Assembly (NCBI RefSeq): GCF_019279795.1
Contig: NC_056729.1
Location: forward strand, 1,869,120,720 to 1,869,184,719
Length of the DNA: 64,000 nucleotides
Reading direction: 5' to 3'
From: Protopterus annectens
Lineage: Eukaryota; Chordata; Ceratodontiformes; Protopteridae
Below the pieces are notes generated by a model. It worked only from the letters and a program-made list of their open reading frames with translations, was not told the DNA's origin and ran no database searches. The stretch's first letter is position 1, and the number at the start of each line of letters is the position of its first letter. This document shows, piece by piece, positions 1 to 12,109 of the stretch. Position numbers and translations under genes: made by a program.

Positions 1-2824
1 TAGTATATACAGATGTAGCAACAGCATCATCACTGACCTCAGCATCTAGCACATAGAGATGTAGCAGCAGCATCAGCACTGACCTCACATCTAGCACATA
101 CAGATGTAGCAGCATCAGCACTGACCTCAGCATCTAGTACATACAGATGTAGCAACAGCATCATCACTGACCTCAGCATCTAGCACATACAGATGTAGCA
201 GCAGCATCAGCTCTGACCTCACATTGAGCACATACAGATGTAGCATCATCAGCATTGACCTCAGCATCTAGTACATACAAATGTAGCATCAGGAATGACC
301 TCAGCATCTAGCACATACAGATGTAGCAGCATCAGCACTGGCCTCAGCATCTAGCACAAACTGATGCAGCTTCAGCACTGACTTCAGCATCTAGCACGTA
401 CATTTGTAGCAGCAGCATCAGGCTTGACCTCAGCATCTAGCACATGCAGATGTAGCATCAGCATTGACCTCAGCAACAAGCTCCTACAGATGTTGCAGCA
501 GCATTGACATCAGCATCAAGCACATACAGCTTTAGCAGCATCAGCACTGACCTCAGCATCTAGCACTTACAGATGTAGGAGCATCAGCACTGACCTCAGC
601 ATCTAGCACATAGAGATGTAGCAGCATCAGCACTGACCTCAGCATCTGGCACATACAGATGTAGCAGCAGCAGCACCGACCTCAGCATCTAGTGCATACT
701 GATGTAGCAGCAGCATCAGTACTGACCTCACATCTAGCACATACAGATGTAGCAGCAGCATCAGGACTGACCTCAACATCTAGCACATACAGATGTAGCC
801 GCAGCATCTGCACTGACCTCAGCATCTAGCACATACAGATGTAGCAGCATCATCAGCACTGACCTCACATTGAGCACATACAGATGTAGCATCATCAGCA
901 CTGACCTCACATCTAGCACATACAGATGTAGCAGCATCTGCCCTGACCTCAGCATCTAGCACATACAGATGTAGCAGCATCAGCACTGACCTTACATCTA
1001 GCACATACAGATGTAATAGCATCAGCACTGACCTCATATCTAGCATATACAGATGTAGCAGCATCTGCCCTGACCTCAGCATCTAGCACATACAGATGTA
1101 GCAGCATCAGCACTGACCTCACATCTAGCACATACAGATGTAGCAGCAGCAGCAGCCCTGACCTTAGCATCTAGCACATACAGATGTAGTAGCATCATCA
1201 GCACTGACCTCACATCTAGCACATACAGATGTAGCTTCAGCATCAACACTGACCTCACATCTAGCACATACAGATGTAGCAACAGCACTGACCTCAGCAT
1301 GTAGTACATACAGATGTACCAGCAGCAGTGCTGATCTCAGCATCTAGAACATACAGATGTAGCATCAGCACTGACCTCATATCTAGCACATACAGATGTA
1401 GCAGCAGCATCAGCACTGACCTCAGCATCTAGCACATACAGATGTAGCAACAGCACTGACCTCAGCATGTAGTACATACAGATGTACCAGCAGCAGTGCT
1501 GATCTCAGCATCTAGAACATACAGATGTAGCATCAGCACTGACCTCATATCTAGCACATACAGATGTAGCTTCAGCATCAACACTGACCTCACATCTAGC
1601 ACATACAGATGTAGCAACAGCACTGACCTCAGCATGTAGTACATACAGATGTACCAACAGCAGTGCTGATCTCAGCATCTAGAACATACAGATGTAGCAT
1701 CAGCACTGACCTCATATCTAGCACATACAGATGTAGCAGCAGCATCAGCCCTGACCTCACATCTAGCACATAAAGATGTAGCAGCAACATCAACACTGAC
1801 CTCTGCATCTAGCACATACAGATGTAGCAGCAACATCAGCACTGACCTCTGCATCTAGCACATACAGGTGTAGCAGAGGTGCAGCATCAGTACTGACCTC
1901 ATATTTAGCACATATAGATGTAGCAGCAGCATCAGCACTGACTTCAGCATCTAGCATATACAGATGTAGCAGCATCTGCCCTAACCTCAGCGTCTAGCAC
2001 ATACAGATGTAGCAGCAGCAGCACTGACCTTAGCATCTAGCACATACAGATGTAGCAGCAGCAGCAGCCCTGACCTTAGCATCTAGCACATACAGATGTA
2101 GCATCAGCATCAGCACTGACCTCAGCATCTAGCACACACACGTAGCAGAGCTGCAGCAGTAGCACTGAACTCACATCTACATATCCAGATGTAGCAGCAT
2201 CAGCATTGCCCTTAGCATCTAGCACAAACAGACGTATCAGCATTAGCACTGACCTCAGCATCTAGCACATACAGATGTAGCAGCAGCATCAGCACTGACC
2301 TCAGCATCTGGCACATACAGATGTAGCAGCTTCATCAGCACTGACCTCAGCATCTAGCACATACAGATGTAGCAGCATCAGCACTGACCTCAGCATCTGG
2401 CACATACAGATGTAGCAGCTTCATCAGCACTGACCTCAGCATCTAGCACATACAGATGTAGCAGCATCAGCACTGACCTCAGCATCTAGCACATACAGAT
2501 TTAACAACATCAGCACTGACCTCAACATCTAGCACATACAGATGTAGCAGCAGCATTAGCACTGACCTCAGCATCTAGTATATACAGATGTAGCAACAGC
2601 ATCATCACTGACCTCAGCATCTAGCACATAGAGATGTAGCAGCAGCATCAGCACTGACCTCACATTTAGTACATACAGATGTAGCATCAGCAGCACTGAC
2701 CTCACATTGAGCACATACAAATGTAGCAGCAGCAGCATTAGCACTGACCTCAGCATCTACACATACAGATGCAGAAACAGCATCAGCACTGACCTCACCA
2801 TCCAGCACATACAGATGTAGCAGA
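1..2824. repeat. 43-bp minisatellite array with higher-order repeats
   Basis: About 65 tandem copies of a unit of roughly 43 bp whose core reads CATCTAGCACATACAGATGT, joined by variable GCA/CAGCAT steps and ACTGACCTCA. Unit length varies by a few bases. A longer period is visible: a variant unit containing GTAGTACATACAGATGTACC recurs at about 1301, 1469 and 1636 (167-168 bp apart). The first 90 bases of the window recur almost exactly at 2577-2666. The array is cut by the window start, so its true length is unknown. Reading frames inside it are by-products of the repeat and do not code for a protein. Confidence 0.97.
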
Positions 2825-3535
2825 GCAGCAGAGCCCTTAGCCTTCTGTCATTTAAAACTCCCAAGTCTGTACTCTGATGGTGCAGAGTATGGGGGTAAAT
2901 CAGCTTGTAGGGTGTCTGCATACTTTATAGTGCTCTGTTGTAAGTGCTGACTGTGTTATTGGCTACCTATGATGCATTGCACCTACATAGTATATAATTA
3001 ACATTATTTAATGGCTGTAGTTTAAGTCAAACAATGATGAACAGTAATTAATACATCATTGGCCTTTTAGATACTCTCAGCAATGTAGTGCAGGGTGCAA
3101 ACATGTGCTCTGTATGTAAACAAAGCTTAGCAGTCAATGGACACACCCCCAGACTTGCAAGCTCAACATAGCAGGGTGCCATGCAAATATGTGGAAACAC
3201 ATGCTGTGTCATAAACAAAGCCTTGAAGTCAGTGCACACTCCTCAGATTTCCACGCTTAGCATGGTGGTGTGCCACTTAAACAGGGGCAGCTCAGCTGCA
3301 TTTAGCTCAGAAGTTAGTGCACACACCTTCTCCTGATGTCAACTACCTCCTCTGCAGATACCAACATGGTTCTCTGCCTATATGGAGGGGATATGTAGAC
3401 ACAATTACCTCATTATGCTATTCAGTAACTCCACCTCATTTGCATAGGGATCTGTGCTCACAACTTCGATACTACATGCTTCCAAGCCCTACCACGTTAG
3501 CAACAGTATCAATGCACCATTATGGATATTGCACA
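2825..3535. other. no gene seen; diverged short repeats
   Basis: AT-balanced unique-looking sequence. Phrases such as AGTGCACACWC and GTTGCAAACATGTG recur loosely between 3080 and 3330, suggesting an old three-fold duplication of about 100 bp. No coding region or element terminus was recognised. Confidence 0.5.
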
Positions 3536-4049
3536 TTTATTTATTTATTTATTATTTATTTATTTATTCCAGTTTGATGACCAGGACGGTCCCACTGGGC
3601 TCAGGGAGCCCATTTTTAGTGGAGGCCCAGGGAGAAAAGCTCCACAATACATAGTTTAGTTACATGAATAATTACAGAGAAACCTTGCATTACAAACAAC
3701 AGGTAGCATTCAAAAAGAAAAGAAAACAAACAATTACAATTACAATTTTGTTTAGGCAAGAAAGACAGGCATATAGCCTGATGGCTAGATTTTACAGTTT
3801 AGCTATTTATATATCTACATATGTGAGAGAGGTTAGCTAGGTGAGATGTTTTGCCAGGCGTAAAAAAGGAGGATAGCTTGAGAGGTATGGGGTGAAGAGA
3901 ACAGTTGCATTCTCTGTTAAAATAAAGGTAGGAATGAAGAAGAGTTTTAAAGTTTTCAAGGTTGTCACAGGTCCTCAGAGATGAGGGAAGAGCATTCCAT
4001 ATTTTTTAGCTAAGGAGAAGGATAGCAGAAGCTGACCAGTTTGGCACTT

Positions 4050-5640
4050 GGGTATTTGGATAGTGATTAGAGTTGCTGGGTAGATGTAAAGGTTCTATGG
4101 GGGGTATATGGTTGTTAGATATTGGATAGTGCAGGGCACTTAGTAGGTTGGAACAGTAATCTGTAGGCATTGGTGATTTGGAAAAAGTCCAGTTGGTTGG
4201 GGAGTTCAAGCGAATTTAATGAGTGAAGGGAGGTACAGTGATGAAAGGAGGATTTGGCTTTGGTAGCAAATCTGGAGATTTCATTATAACATACTTCCAG
4301 TTTGGAGGAGAGTTTGGAGGATAAATTACTAAGCAGAGGGGCACCATACAGTAGAGAAGGAAGGAGATAGGTTGTGGCGAGAGTTAGTCTGGTAGCAGGA
4401 GAGAGGAAGTAGTTGTTTCTGTAAAGTAGGCAGAGTTTTATGTGGGTTTTCTTTATGTTTAGATGGATGTGAGTGTTAAATTTTAGGTGTTCATCATTGG
4501 TGACACCAAGAAGTTTGGTGGAGGGAACAACCTCTAAGATGGAGTTGTTAAGGCTGGTTATTTGAAGTGAGTTTTTATCAATAGGGGAAGATTTTGAAGG
4601 AGAGACTAGAAGGATTTTAGTTTTGTTGGCATTTAATGAGAGGTGATTTCGGAGCATCCAGTTTTCGGTGGAAGAAAAGGCTGTTTGTGTTAGTATTTGG
4701 AGATCTGTTAGGTTAGAGGTGGAGCAGATCAAAGTAGAATCATCAGCATATTGTACAATATAAGTATTAGGTATGGTTTTGTGAAAGTCATTACTAAAGA
4801 TATCGAATAGTATTGGGCCAAGTATCAAACCTTGGGGTACTCCAGTGGGGTTAAGAAGAAAGGTGGAGGTGCCCTGACCCCATTTTATAGCCTGGGACCT
4901 GTCTGAAAGATAGCTGGAGAATCAGGAAAGTGTTTTGTGGAAGAGATTGAGATTAGACAGATGATTTAGTAGGTGGGTGTGGGAGATGGTATCAAAAGCT
5001 TTAGATAAGTCCAGCAGAATGGAGGATACGATTTTACCAGAGTCACAAGCTGAATTGACAGTATGTGAGAAGGGTGGTGTTGGTACTGTGTCCTGGGTGG
5101 AAGCCGTGTTGAGTAGGAGAGAATAGCTAGTGTTTGGTAAGGAATGTCAAGAGCTGAAGGTGGATGCATTTTTCAAGAAGCTTGGAGATTGGGGAGAGGA
5201 TGGCTATGGGGCAGAAATTGGAGACGTTGCAGTTTTTGTCACCCTTGTGAAGTGGAAGAATATATGCAGCACACCATAGTTTGGTAACATAGGATTCAAG
5301 TAAGGATCTATTGAGCAGGATGCTGATAAGAAGAGCAATACCATCGGAGGCTATTTTTAAGAAGGAGGAGGAGGGAATGTTGTCAGGGGCATTGGAGCAA
5401 GGCTTTAGTTTTGAAAGTAGTTTCTTTATTAGATAGGTTGAGATGGGTTTGAGTTCGAATGTAGGGGGGAGAAGAGGGAGAGGAAGATTGGGTGTGGAGA
5501 TGTGAATGGTTATTGCTGGGAACGGTCTTGGTTAGCTCAGCAATAGAAGTGGTGAAGAAGCTATAGTGAGGCAATTTCAAGGGCAGAGTTGCTGGTGTCG
5601 GGGCAAGGGTTGTTTTTAGTACCTGGCCTAAGGAGGGAAT
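4050..5640 (-). pseudogene. L2-like LINE reverse transcriptase domain
   Basis: The reverse transcriptase copies the element's RNA into DNA at a nicked target site. The best-preserved block, 4115-4828, contains YADDSTLI, the catalytic aspartate motif, after a GLILGPILF segment equivalent to the usual PQGSVLGPLLF. It is followed by the KLLGV and LLPSLLYGAP motifs typical of the L2/CR1 C-terminal half. Upstream, between about 4960 and 5400, the motifs YILPLHKGD and SPTQHGFHPGHST of the fingers region are readable, but with in-frame stops and frame changes. The block 5383-5676 is the linker. The domain is broken and clearly inactive; the family call rests on motif order. Confidence 0.8.
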
Positions 5641-6900
5641 TAATTGAGTTCCAAAATTGTTTGGGTTTTTTTGCATGATTTTCTTGGATTTTGATGTAGT
5701 AAGATTTTTTTATTTTTGATAACTTGTTTTTTGGCTAGGTTTCTCAGCTGTTTATATTTATGTAAGATTTCTGGCTGTTTGTATTGGAGGTATGTTTTCC
5801 AGGTTTTATCTCTTTGTAGCATAATCTTTTTGGTTTCTTTGGTAAGCCATGGGGCAATCTTAGTTTTTACTCTTTTTGTTCTTATTTGAGCTAGGGAGTT
5901 AAGGACATTTAAGAATGCTGTATTGAAAAAGTCAACAGCTGCATCTAATAGGAGAGTTTTTAAGGGGTTCCAGTCAGTATGCTTAAGGGAACAAGAGAAG
6001 GTAGTAGGATTAAAGTTAGAGAGGTTATGAGTGTGAATGAACTGGTGGGAGTGTGGAGAAGTGATGGTAGCTCGTTGGGAGAAGGCAGGGAGGTGGTTTC
6101 CTAATGAGTCATGAAGGACACCAGATTTTATGCCTTTACTGGGATGAGATGCTAGGAGCCAGTTTAGTATGGAGCCCGGGGGGTTGGTTTTGTTAGGCCT
6201 AGTAATGGAGTTAGTAAGTTGAGTGTAGTTAAATAGATTAATTGACATGGTGGAATTAGTGTTATTGATTTTATTTCAGTCTATATTTACATCTCCAAAT
6301 ATGTAGGTTTCTAGCTAATTATTTGAGGAGGCCAAGGAGAGGATGTCTTCCAAGGTATTGGTATTGTTTCCTGGAGGAATATAAAGGGAAATGAAGAAGA
6401 TGCTTTTATGGTTGTTTATTTTTAGTACGCCAGTTACAAGTTCAGCATTACTGAAAGAAGGGATGGGATTAGGATATGGAGTAAAGGGCAGCTGGTTAGA
6501 GTAGATTAGTGCTACACCATCACCTTTTCTACTTAGGCAGTCGGATTGAAGTGATTGAAATCTGGTGGGAAGGAATTCAGAGTCACTTATATGAGGTTTT
6601 AGCCAGGTTTCAGAGATGGTTACAATGTCAGGTGAGTTGTGATTGAGCCAGGCATGAAAGAGGGTTAATTTGTTTTTTAAGCTTTGAGCATTGATGGTGA
6701 GGAATTTGAGGTATTTACTAGTGGATTTATTGTAAGAGCCAGGGTGATTTGTTGGAGAGACGTTTGGTCCTGGATTAGGGTGAATGTCATTGGCTAAGCA
6801 AAGGAAAGAGAGAATTGGAATAAGTTTTTTTGGTTTGTACTTAGGTAGAAGTGTTTGGTACAGAATAGGTTTAGGTTTGTAGAATTTAATAGAGATTGGG
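5640..6900 (-). pseudogene. L2-like LINE endonuclease (APE type) and N-terminus
   Basis: This is the endonuclease that nicks the target DNA for target-primed reverse transcription. On the minus strand the reading frame runs LKFLTINAQSLKNKL, TISETWLKP, SRKGDGVALIY, IFGDVNID and ends near HDSLGNHLPAF (equivalent to SDHLPVF), the ordered motifs of an AP-endonuclease-like domain. A basic linker with PWLTKETKKIML follows. In one frame across the region I see two stop codons, one before LETYIFGD and one after GDVNID, so this part is only lightly damaged compared with the RT. It lies directly upstream of the RT, as expected for ORF2. Confidence 0.8.
6765..6788 (-). other. NPGP (2A-like) motif at the start of LINE ORF2
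   Basis: Minus-strand reading gives DIHPNPGP preceded by the hydrophobic stretch LIPILSFLCLAN. Several L2/CR1-group LINEs carry such NPGP motifs near the start of ORF2, and the canonical 2A peptide that causes ribosome skipping is D-x-E-x-N-P-G-P. Here the third position is His instead of Glu, so activity is doubtful. The placement just before the endonuclease fits the family. Confidence 0.6.
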
Positions 6901-7400
6901 AAAAGTTTTACCTTTAAGAGGAGGATAGGGCAGGAGGGCAGTAAAGAGGCAGAGATGTTTTGGAAGAGTGTTGTGTGGGGGAAGTGGGGAGGAAGAGGTG
7001 AAGGGTCTAGATGGAAGTGGGTATAGGAGGTGGCATGGTATACAGGAAGTAGAATAAGGATGTGGATAGATGTGGAAATAAAGTTTTTTGGAGTAAGAGA
7101 GAGAGCATGATAGGTGGAGCCTGTCAGATGTAATAGAGAGGAGGGTAATGGGACTTAAGAGGGAGGGGGGTGTTAGTGAGATCCAGGTGGGCTGGAGGAA
7201 GGAGTGGGGGAAAAGTGTTTGAGGATTGGTTGGTGGTGAGAGGGAGGGATATTGGGTGGAGAATAAATATAGGAGTAGTGGGGGTGGGTGAGATTTGGGG
7301 GCAGGGTAGGGGAATGGAGCAAGCAAGAGCAATAAAACTGAACGCTGGAGAAAAGTATCAGTAACTGCAAGGTCTCAACTGATCCAGAAGGTAAATTAAC

Positions 7401-9535
7401 CAATATGTAAGGGAAAAATTCTTTAATGGCGTTTAAGCTGTGGTTAATTTTCCAAGGAGGGAGTGGATACTTAGGAGCTATAGACTGGGGAGTATGACTT
7501 AATAGAAACCAACCAGGGTTTGGTAAACAGGGGAAAAGGCTGGAGATAATTGCAGTAGCTAGCTTTTACATGGGATAATGCCACCACCTAGTGACAAAAA
7601 TAGATACTATAAAGCTGAGATAAGCAATCACTCAATTACTTATGTAATCAAGGGGTTGGGAGCACTGGAGGAGGGAGAGAGGCAAGTGGTCTGCAGTAGT
7701 CTGTTAAAAGAAACACACACACGGAAGGGCAGCTAGCACATATGGGTATTAATTACATAGTCCAAAATTACTTATTTGTAGGCTACATACATTCAAACTC
7801 TTGTGGGGATGTCCTTTCAGTAGCAACTCTCTTATGAAGCCTTCCTGACAGGTGAAGTTCAGGGTGTCTTCTGGGACTGACAGGAGGTTTCCTTAATACC
7901 CTAATTGCAGGGGGGAGTACCCAGATGGTGTACTGTAAAAAGACAGAGAAAGACAGTGAGTTAGGTGAATGGAGATGATACAGGAATGAGGTAGAGGGAT
8001 AAGACAGAAAGTAGGAGGGATAGGTGAACGTAAAGGTAGATGTGAAAGCAGCAAGTAAAGCCTGATGCAACAGTGCAAGGTACACAGTACACATTCAATG
8101 AAATATTCAGTTACACCACAATTCGAGCATAGTACAGTACCCTGGACCCTTTAGGAGGGAAGGGCATTGATTGCATTAGGCAATAAAAAATCACCAGTAG
8201 TCAAAAACAGAGCATTAAATGCATAGATACATCCAGATACAGTATTTCAGCAAAATAACCACAATAGTGCAACATATACATAGAGAATTAGTGTGGACAC
8301 TGACCTGATTTAGAATATCAGTTATACAAGGGACAGCTGTTGTTATATTAAACTGTGAAGACTATTCCACCCATATGATTTCCGAATTTAAATAAAACAA
8401 TTACAATATAGTGAGAACCCTATTCCACCTATGTGGTCATTTCAACCTAATACCCAGCGGAATCTTTGTACCACAAGCATGGAGAAACCTCTTTTATATT
8501 CTGTTAGTCAGCTTTGATGCATGGAAATTTACACACTCTCTTGTTGGAGCCCTTTTTGCTTGTCGTTTTAGCAGTAGTTTGAGCTATTTAATATTAGATC
8601 GTAATATCATGCTACAAAACACCCTTGTTGGCGTCCCTTAGCTGATTGCTTTTACAGCAAGCTATGTTTAGTTAAATAAGGATACCCAACATAAACTAAC
8701 CACACTATGAAATAAAAGGAACTACTGTTAGCCTTAACATTGTACTACAACACCCAAGTTGGCGTCCTTTTGCTGACCACCTTTACAGCATGCTGTAAAA
8801 AATACATAACAGCACAAACGAGCCTCACCTGCCCCAATAATAAACTGGTAGATCTCTTTGCAGAGCTTGGTAACAGCAGCGAGGGGAGCTAGATGGTTTC
8901 AGACCATTTCACCATTTATATTAGATATGTATATAAAAAAATACATAACAGCATAAACGAGCCTCACCTGCCCCAATGAGAAGCTGGTAGGTCTCCTTGG
9001 AGAGTTTATTTACAGCGACAAAGGAGCTAAACAGTTTCAAACTGTTTCACCATTTATGTTAGTATATCTTAGTGAATATAATCTATTGCAGCATGCATGT
9101 CCGCTTTTACTGACAGCACTAGATCGTACTTAAAGTAAAAAGCATATGTAACAATAGTAACACTGTGTAATCACACTCAGAGTACAACAAGGAGATATTT
9201 CCAACAGACGTTGTTATTAATCTACCAGTCCTGTAATACATATCTGTCTCATGATATTACTTTTGATTTTTCCTTTTTTTTTTTTTTTATATAAGACATG
9301 TTTGCTCACTGCTGTGTGCCACACAAACATGCCTGGATTATTAAACAAAAATGTATTTTGATATATTTACTGTAACTTTTGTGACACAGGGAAGATAGTT
9401 TCATTCATATCTGTGTGCTATGCCATTTATGTCCATCTACCTACATTTTTCCAGTCCCTTTTGTCTGTCTGCAGTCCAGTACATGGAATTTTTCCATGTA
9501 CACTACGGACACTGATATGGGGTCTGCAGGGCTGC
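7401..9535. other. no gene seen
   Basis: No coding region or recognisable element. The first part, to about 7700, may be 5' flank or 5' UTR of the LINE. A poly-T tract lies at about 9268-9288. An internal duplication at 8618-9063 is listed separately. Confidence 0.5.
8618..9063. repeat. duplicated blocks of about 131-139 bp
   Basis: The phrase GTTGGCGTCC with its flanks occurs near 8628 and 8759. The segment starting ATACATAACAGCA at 8802 recurs at 8941, a period of 139 bp, with about 80-85 percent identity through TTTCACCATTTAT. This is an old partial tandem duplication of noncoding sequence. Confidence 0.75.
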
Positions 9536-9660
9536 CTATCTGCTTACTGGATTGCTCTACCTGCCTCATTTGCATGAGATTCACCTGCTTATGAGGTGAT
9601 TTGCATGCCACGGAACTTCCCATGTAGGCACATGCAGTGTTTACTGGTTCACAAATATGT
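9536..9660. repeat. foldback repeat copy (CCTCATTTGCATG family)
   Basis: CCTCATTTGCATG, a short spacer, then TGAGGTGATTTGCATG. The order and spacing match the foldback at 45365-45450, so these are two copies of one dispersed hairpin-forming repeat. This copy is the more diverged. Confidence 0.55.
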
Positions 9661-9756
9661 TTACTTTCTTGTAAGCACCATGGCACGATGTCTACATAAT
9701 AAATAAGACTGTGTAGGCTTTATTAAATTCCTCCCAGGGTATATGACAATCATTTA

Positions 9757-10772
9757 ATATTTATTTATTATTTATTATTTATTTATTTGACATTTGTTGA
9801 CTGGGTTAGTCCAACTGGGACAGAACCCTTTTTCAGTGGAAACCCAGAGAGAAAAGTTCCACAGTAAAGTAAGGTCTCTTAGGATAATATCAAAAAATAC
9901 ATCCCATAGACATAAAAAATAACAAGTAGACATAGACTGCAAAATAGAATCAACAATCCAGCACAATTAGGTAAAGAGGAGAGTAGCAGGAATAATACAG
10001 AAAGTGTCGTAGCAATTTCAAGTTATATAACACAAATAAAGCAGGCTGGCTGGGAAAAGAGGAAGGTGTGGTCAAATATGGAAAGAAAAGAAGTTTAAAT
10101 GTATAGATTAGAAGCAGAGAGATTAAAAAGGCGGATAGAAGTGTTTCAATATAGAAACGAGGTGGAGGAACACTAAAGTAGTAGCAAGAAAGATAATAGG
10201 ATACATTCGAGAGATGGATCAGTCAGAAGGGAGATAGCTCAGACATAGCTTATTTTTCTTTAAGCAAGTTTTTACTGCCATGCAGAATTTAGATTTGGGT
10301 CTAATGAGTCATATGCTGAGTGGTAGTTTATTCCAGTTCTCAGCAGGGTAACAATAATAGAGGTTTTTACCTGTGTTAATCTTGGGTTTATGAATAGTGA
10401 GGAGATGTTGTTCAGAGCTCTGGAGTGATATAGAAGGGGTGTATGGGGAAATGTTAGATGTGATACTGGGGCAGAAAGACGGCTTGTGTAATATAGAGTG
10501 AATTATTAGAAGCTGAGAGAGTAGAAGGTTATGGGGGAATTCAGGCCAGCTCAGTTTTCTGAGTGCTAAGCAGTGATGAGTGGAGTATGGTAGTTCACCT
10601 GCAAATTTAGCTACCTTGTTGTAAGTGGACTCTAGTTTAGAAATAAGAATAGTCTGTAAGTTGGTGAGAATTTAAGAGCCATAGAGAAGGGTTGGTAATA
10701 GGTAGGCATGTGATAGAGCTGTTTTAAATGAACTAGAGATAAAGTTTTTATTTCTATAAAGAAGACCAACCC
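9757..10772 (-). mobile_element. L2-like LINE, 5'-truncated copy
   Basis: The tail at 9757-9790 (TTTATTTATTATTTATTTAT) and the next 100 bp align with the 3' end of the LINE at 3536, including the AGTGGAAACCCAGAGAGAAAAG block. At the other end, 10672-10760 reads LLYRNKNFISSSFKTALSH and AYLLPTLLYGS on the minus strand, the same C-terminal RT motif as in the longer copy. The element stops abruptly at about 10772 where a different repeat begins. It carries only the last third of ORF2, and its frame is broken. Confidence 0.8.
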
Positions 10773-11029
10773 CAGGATTCAGCAATCTTCCATACAGGAA
10801 TAACTTATTCCTGCATGGAGATGACCATTTAAGTGCAACATGGCAGTGCGCCATGCATAGTTATGAAGGAGCACTGCCTCTTCACCCAAAAGGTCACAGA
10901 GCCATGGATGAGTGCAGGGGGTGTGTCTGAGAGCAAAGCTCTCACAATAGAAATGCCTCTGCACTCAAGAATTTCTGTTTGGCAAATACAATGAGCGAGA
11001 ATGCTCATAGTCATATAGTACATACTCCT
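10773..11029. repeat. unidentified repeat with terminus CCCCAGGATTCAGCAA
   Basis: The sequence beginning CCCCAGGATTCAGCAA abuts the broken L2 copy. The same terminus, in reverse, abuts another broken L2 fragment at about 45580. It contains the short inverted motif CAGGAATAACTTATTCCTG. No coding capacity is seen. It may be the end of a nonautonomous DNA element. Confidence 0.4.
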
Positions 11030-11340
11030 CAACTGTCCCTGATTGTCAGGGTCGTCCCTGATTTTGACTCAAATTCTAACTTTGTCCCTCTGAATCCCTC
11101 ATAACACTGGTGCCATCTGAACAAACGGTGGTGAATTATAGTGAAGAAATAATGACAATAATTAAGAGCTGAGTACTTATTTTACTGCGGGAAATGTACA
11201 TTTTTTTACATTTCCTAATTCTGTTAATGTCCCAAGTTAATAGAAGTAATATTTTAAAAGTGTCCCTGACTGTCCGCAATTTTGTCTGGATTTGTCCCTG
11301 AGTCTGTTGAGAGTTGTCCCTGATTGGAAGACAGCTATGA
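11030..11340. repeat. CTCAACTGTCC dispersed repeat
   Basis: Begins CATACTCCTCAACTGTCCCT and is rich in TGTCCCTGATTTTG phrases. The same start occurs near 14232, 14850, 58079 and 58658, marking a dispersed noncoding family. It ends near GTTGAGAGTTGTCCC at about 11315. Confidence 0.6.
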
Positions 11341-11630
11341 CAATAATCACAAGTTTTTTTTTAGAAAAGTGATAAAGTTTAATCATAGCTGCATGGGTTT
11401 CCCCATTGCTTAGCTATGCATACGCCAGCTTAGACAGTACAAGAAGTGAAATAGCAAGATTCATTCACTAGCAGCAGTACTGCAGGGGTGGCTTGTGCTA
11501 TTGAACTGCAGGACTCCAGACCCCCCAGCTGTAAAAATTAAAAATAAATATAAGTCAAAAACAAAAAGAAAATAACAAAACAAAATTAAACAAGACCTGG
11601 ACTGTTGCGCATGCGCTGCATTTCCCGCTA

Positions 11631-11698
11631 TCTGGACTGCTGGTGAACCAGTCTGGAGCATGATCACAGAATCCAGACTCCCTCACCAGCAGTCCGGA
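11631..11698. other. 27-bp-arm hairpin
   Basis: The arms 11631-11657 and 11672-11698 are reverse complements with about 4-5 mismatches and a 14-bp loop. The left arm starts TCTGGACTGCTGGTGA and the right arm ends TCACCAGCAGTCCGGA. It has no coding context. It could be a small foldback element or a remnant of a DNA transposon end. Confidence 0.7.
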
Positions 11699-11864
11699 TT
11701 AGGAAGACAACATTGAATTTTCAAATTTACCAGAAGTCTATGCAGTTACAACTGCATAGACAGGAAGGAGATCGGACTGCAATGTCCACAGTCTGGTGCT
11801 CTCGCAGGAAGGAGCATCACTGCATGGAAGAGGAAGGACTTGCTTGCAGGATTGTACAGCTCTT

Positions 11865-12010
11865 TGTCATGGGTTTTCTATATGGATGGATCATAGCTTG
11901 ACTGCAATGGATGATTTCTGTTAGCTACTGCAATGGACTTTCTATATGGAGTAGCTCAAATGCAATGGACTTTCTATATGGAGGAGCTTGACTGCAATGG
12001 ATAATTTCTG
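11865..12010. repeat. short tandem repeat of about 40 bp
   Basis: About four diverged copies of a unit containing GCAATGGACTTTCTATATGG and GAGTAGCTCAAAT or GAGCTTGACT, next to the (GT)n tract. Confidence 0.65.
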
Positions 12011-12038
12011 TTAGCTGTGGATGGATTAACAGATAGGG

Positions 12039-12040
<2 letters not shown>

Positions 12041-12109
<69 letters not shown>

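Larger units (their letters stand above)
3536..7400 (-). mobile_element. L2-like non-LTR retrotransposon (LINE), degenerate
   Basis: Minus-strand LINE. Reading 5' to 3' from about 7400 down to 3536, it shows a short N-terminal stretch with an NPGP motif, an apurinic-type endonuclease, a linker, a reverse transcriptase, a C-terminal region, a 3' UTR and a (TAAA)n-type tail, seen on the plus strand as the ATTT run at 3537-3570. The tail and the protein type fit the L2/CR1 group. The 3' UTR just inside the tail matches that of the truncated copy at 9757-10772. Several stop codons and frame changes show it is dead. The 5' limit is uncertain because I could not recognise an ORF1 or a clear upstream boundary. 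Confidence 0.85.

Noticed and set aside
773-2808. Many overlapping open frames of 60-87 codons rich in LHLYVLD and SVCARC repeats
   Set aside because: They are translations of the 43-bp minisatellite, appear in several frames at once, and drift between frames because the unit length is not a multiple of three.
6886-7403. Pro/Ser/Leu-rich minus-strand open stretch of 148 codons
   Set aside because: It is a by-product of a G-rich plus strand next to the LINE 5' end. Composition is low complexity and no domain is seen; I could not support it as LINE ORF1.
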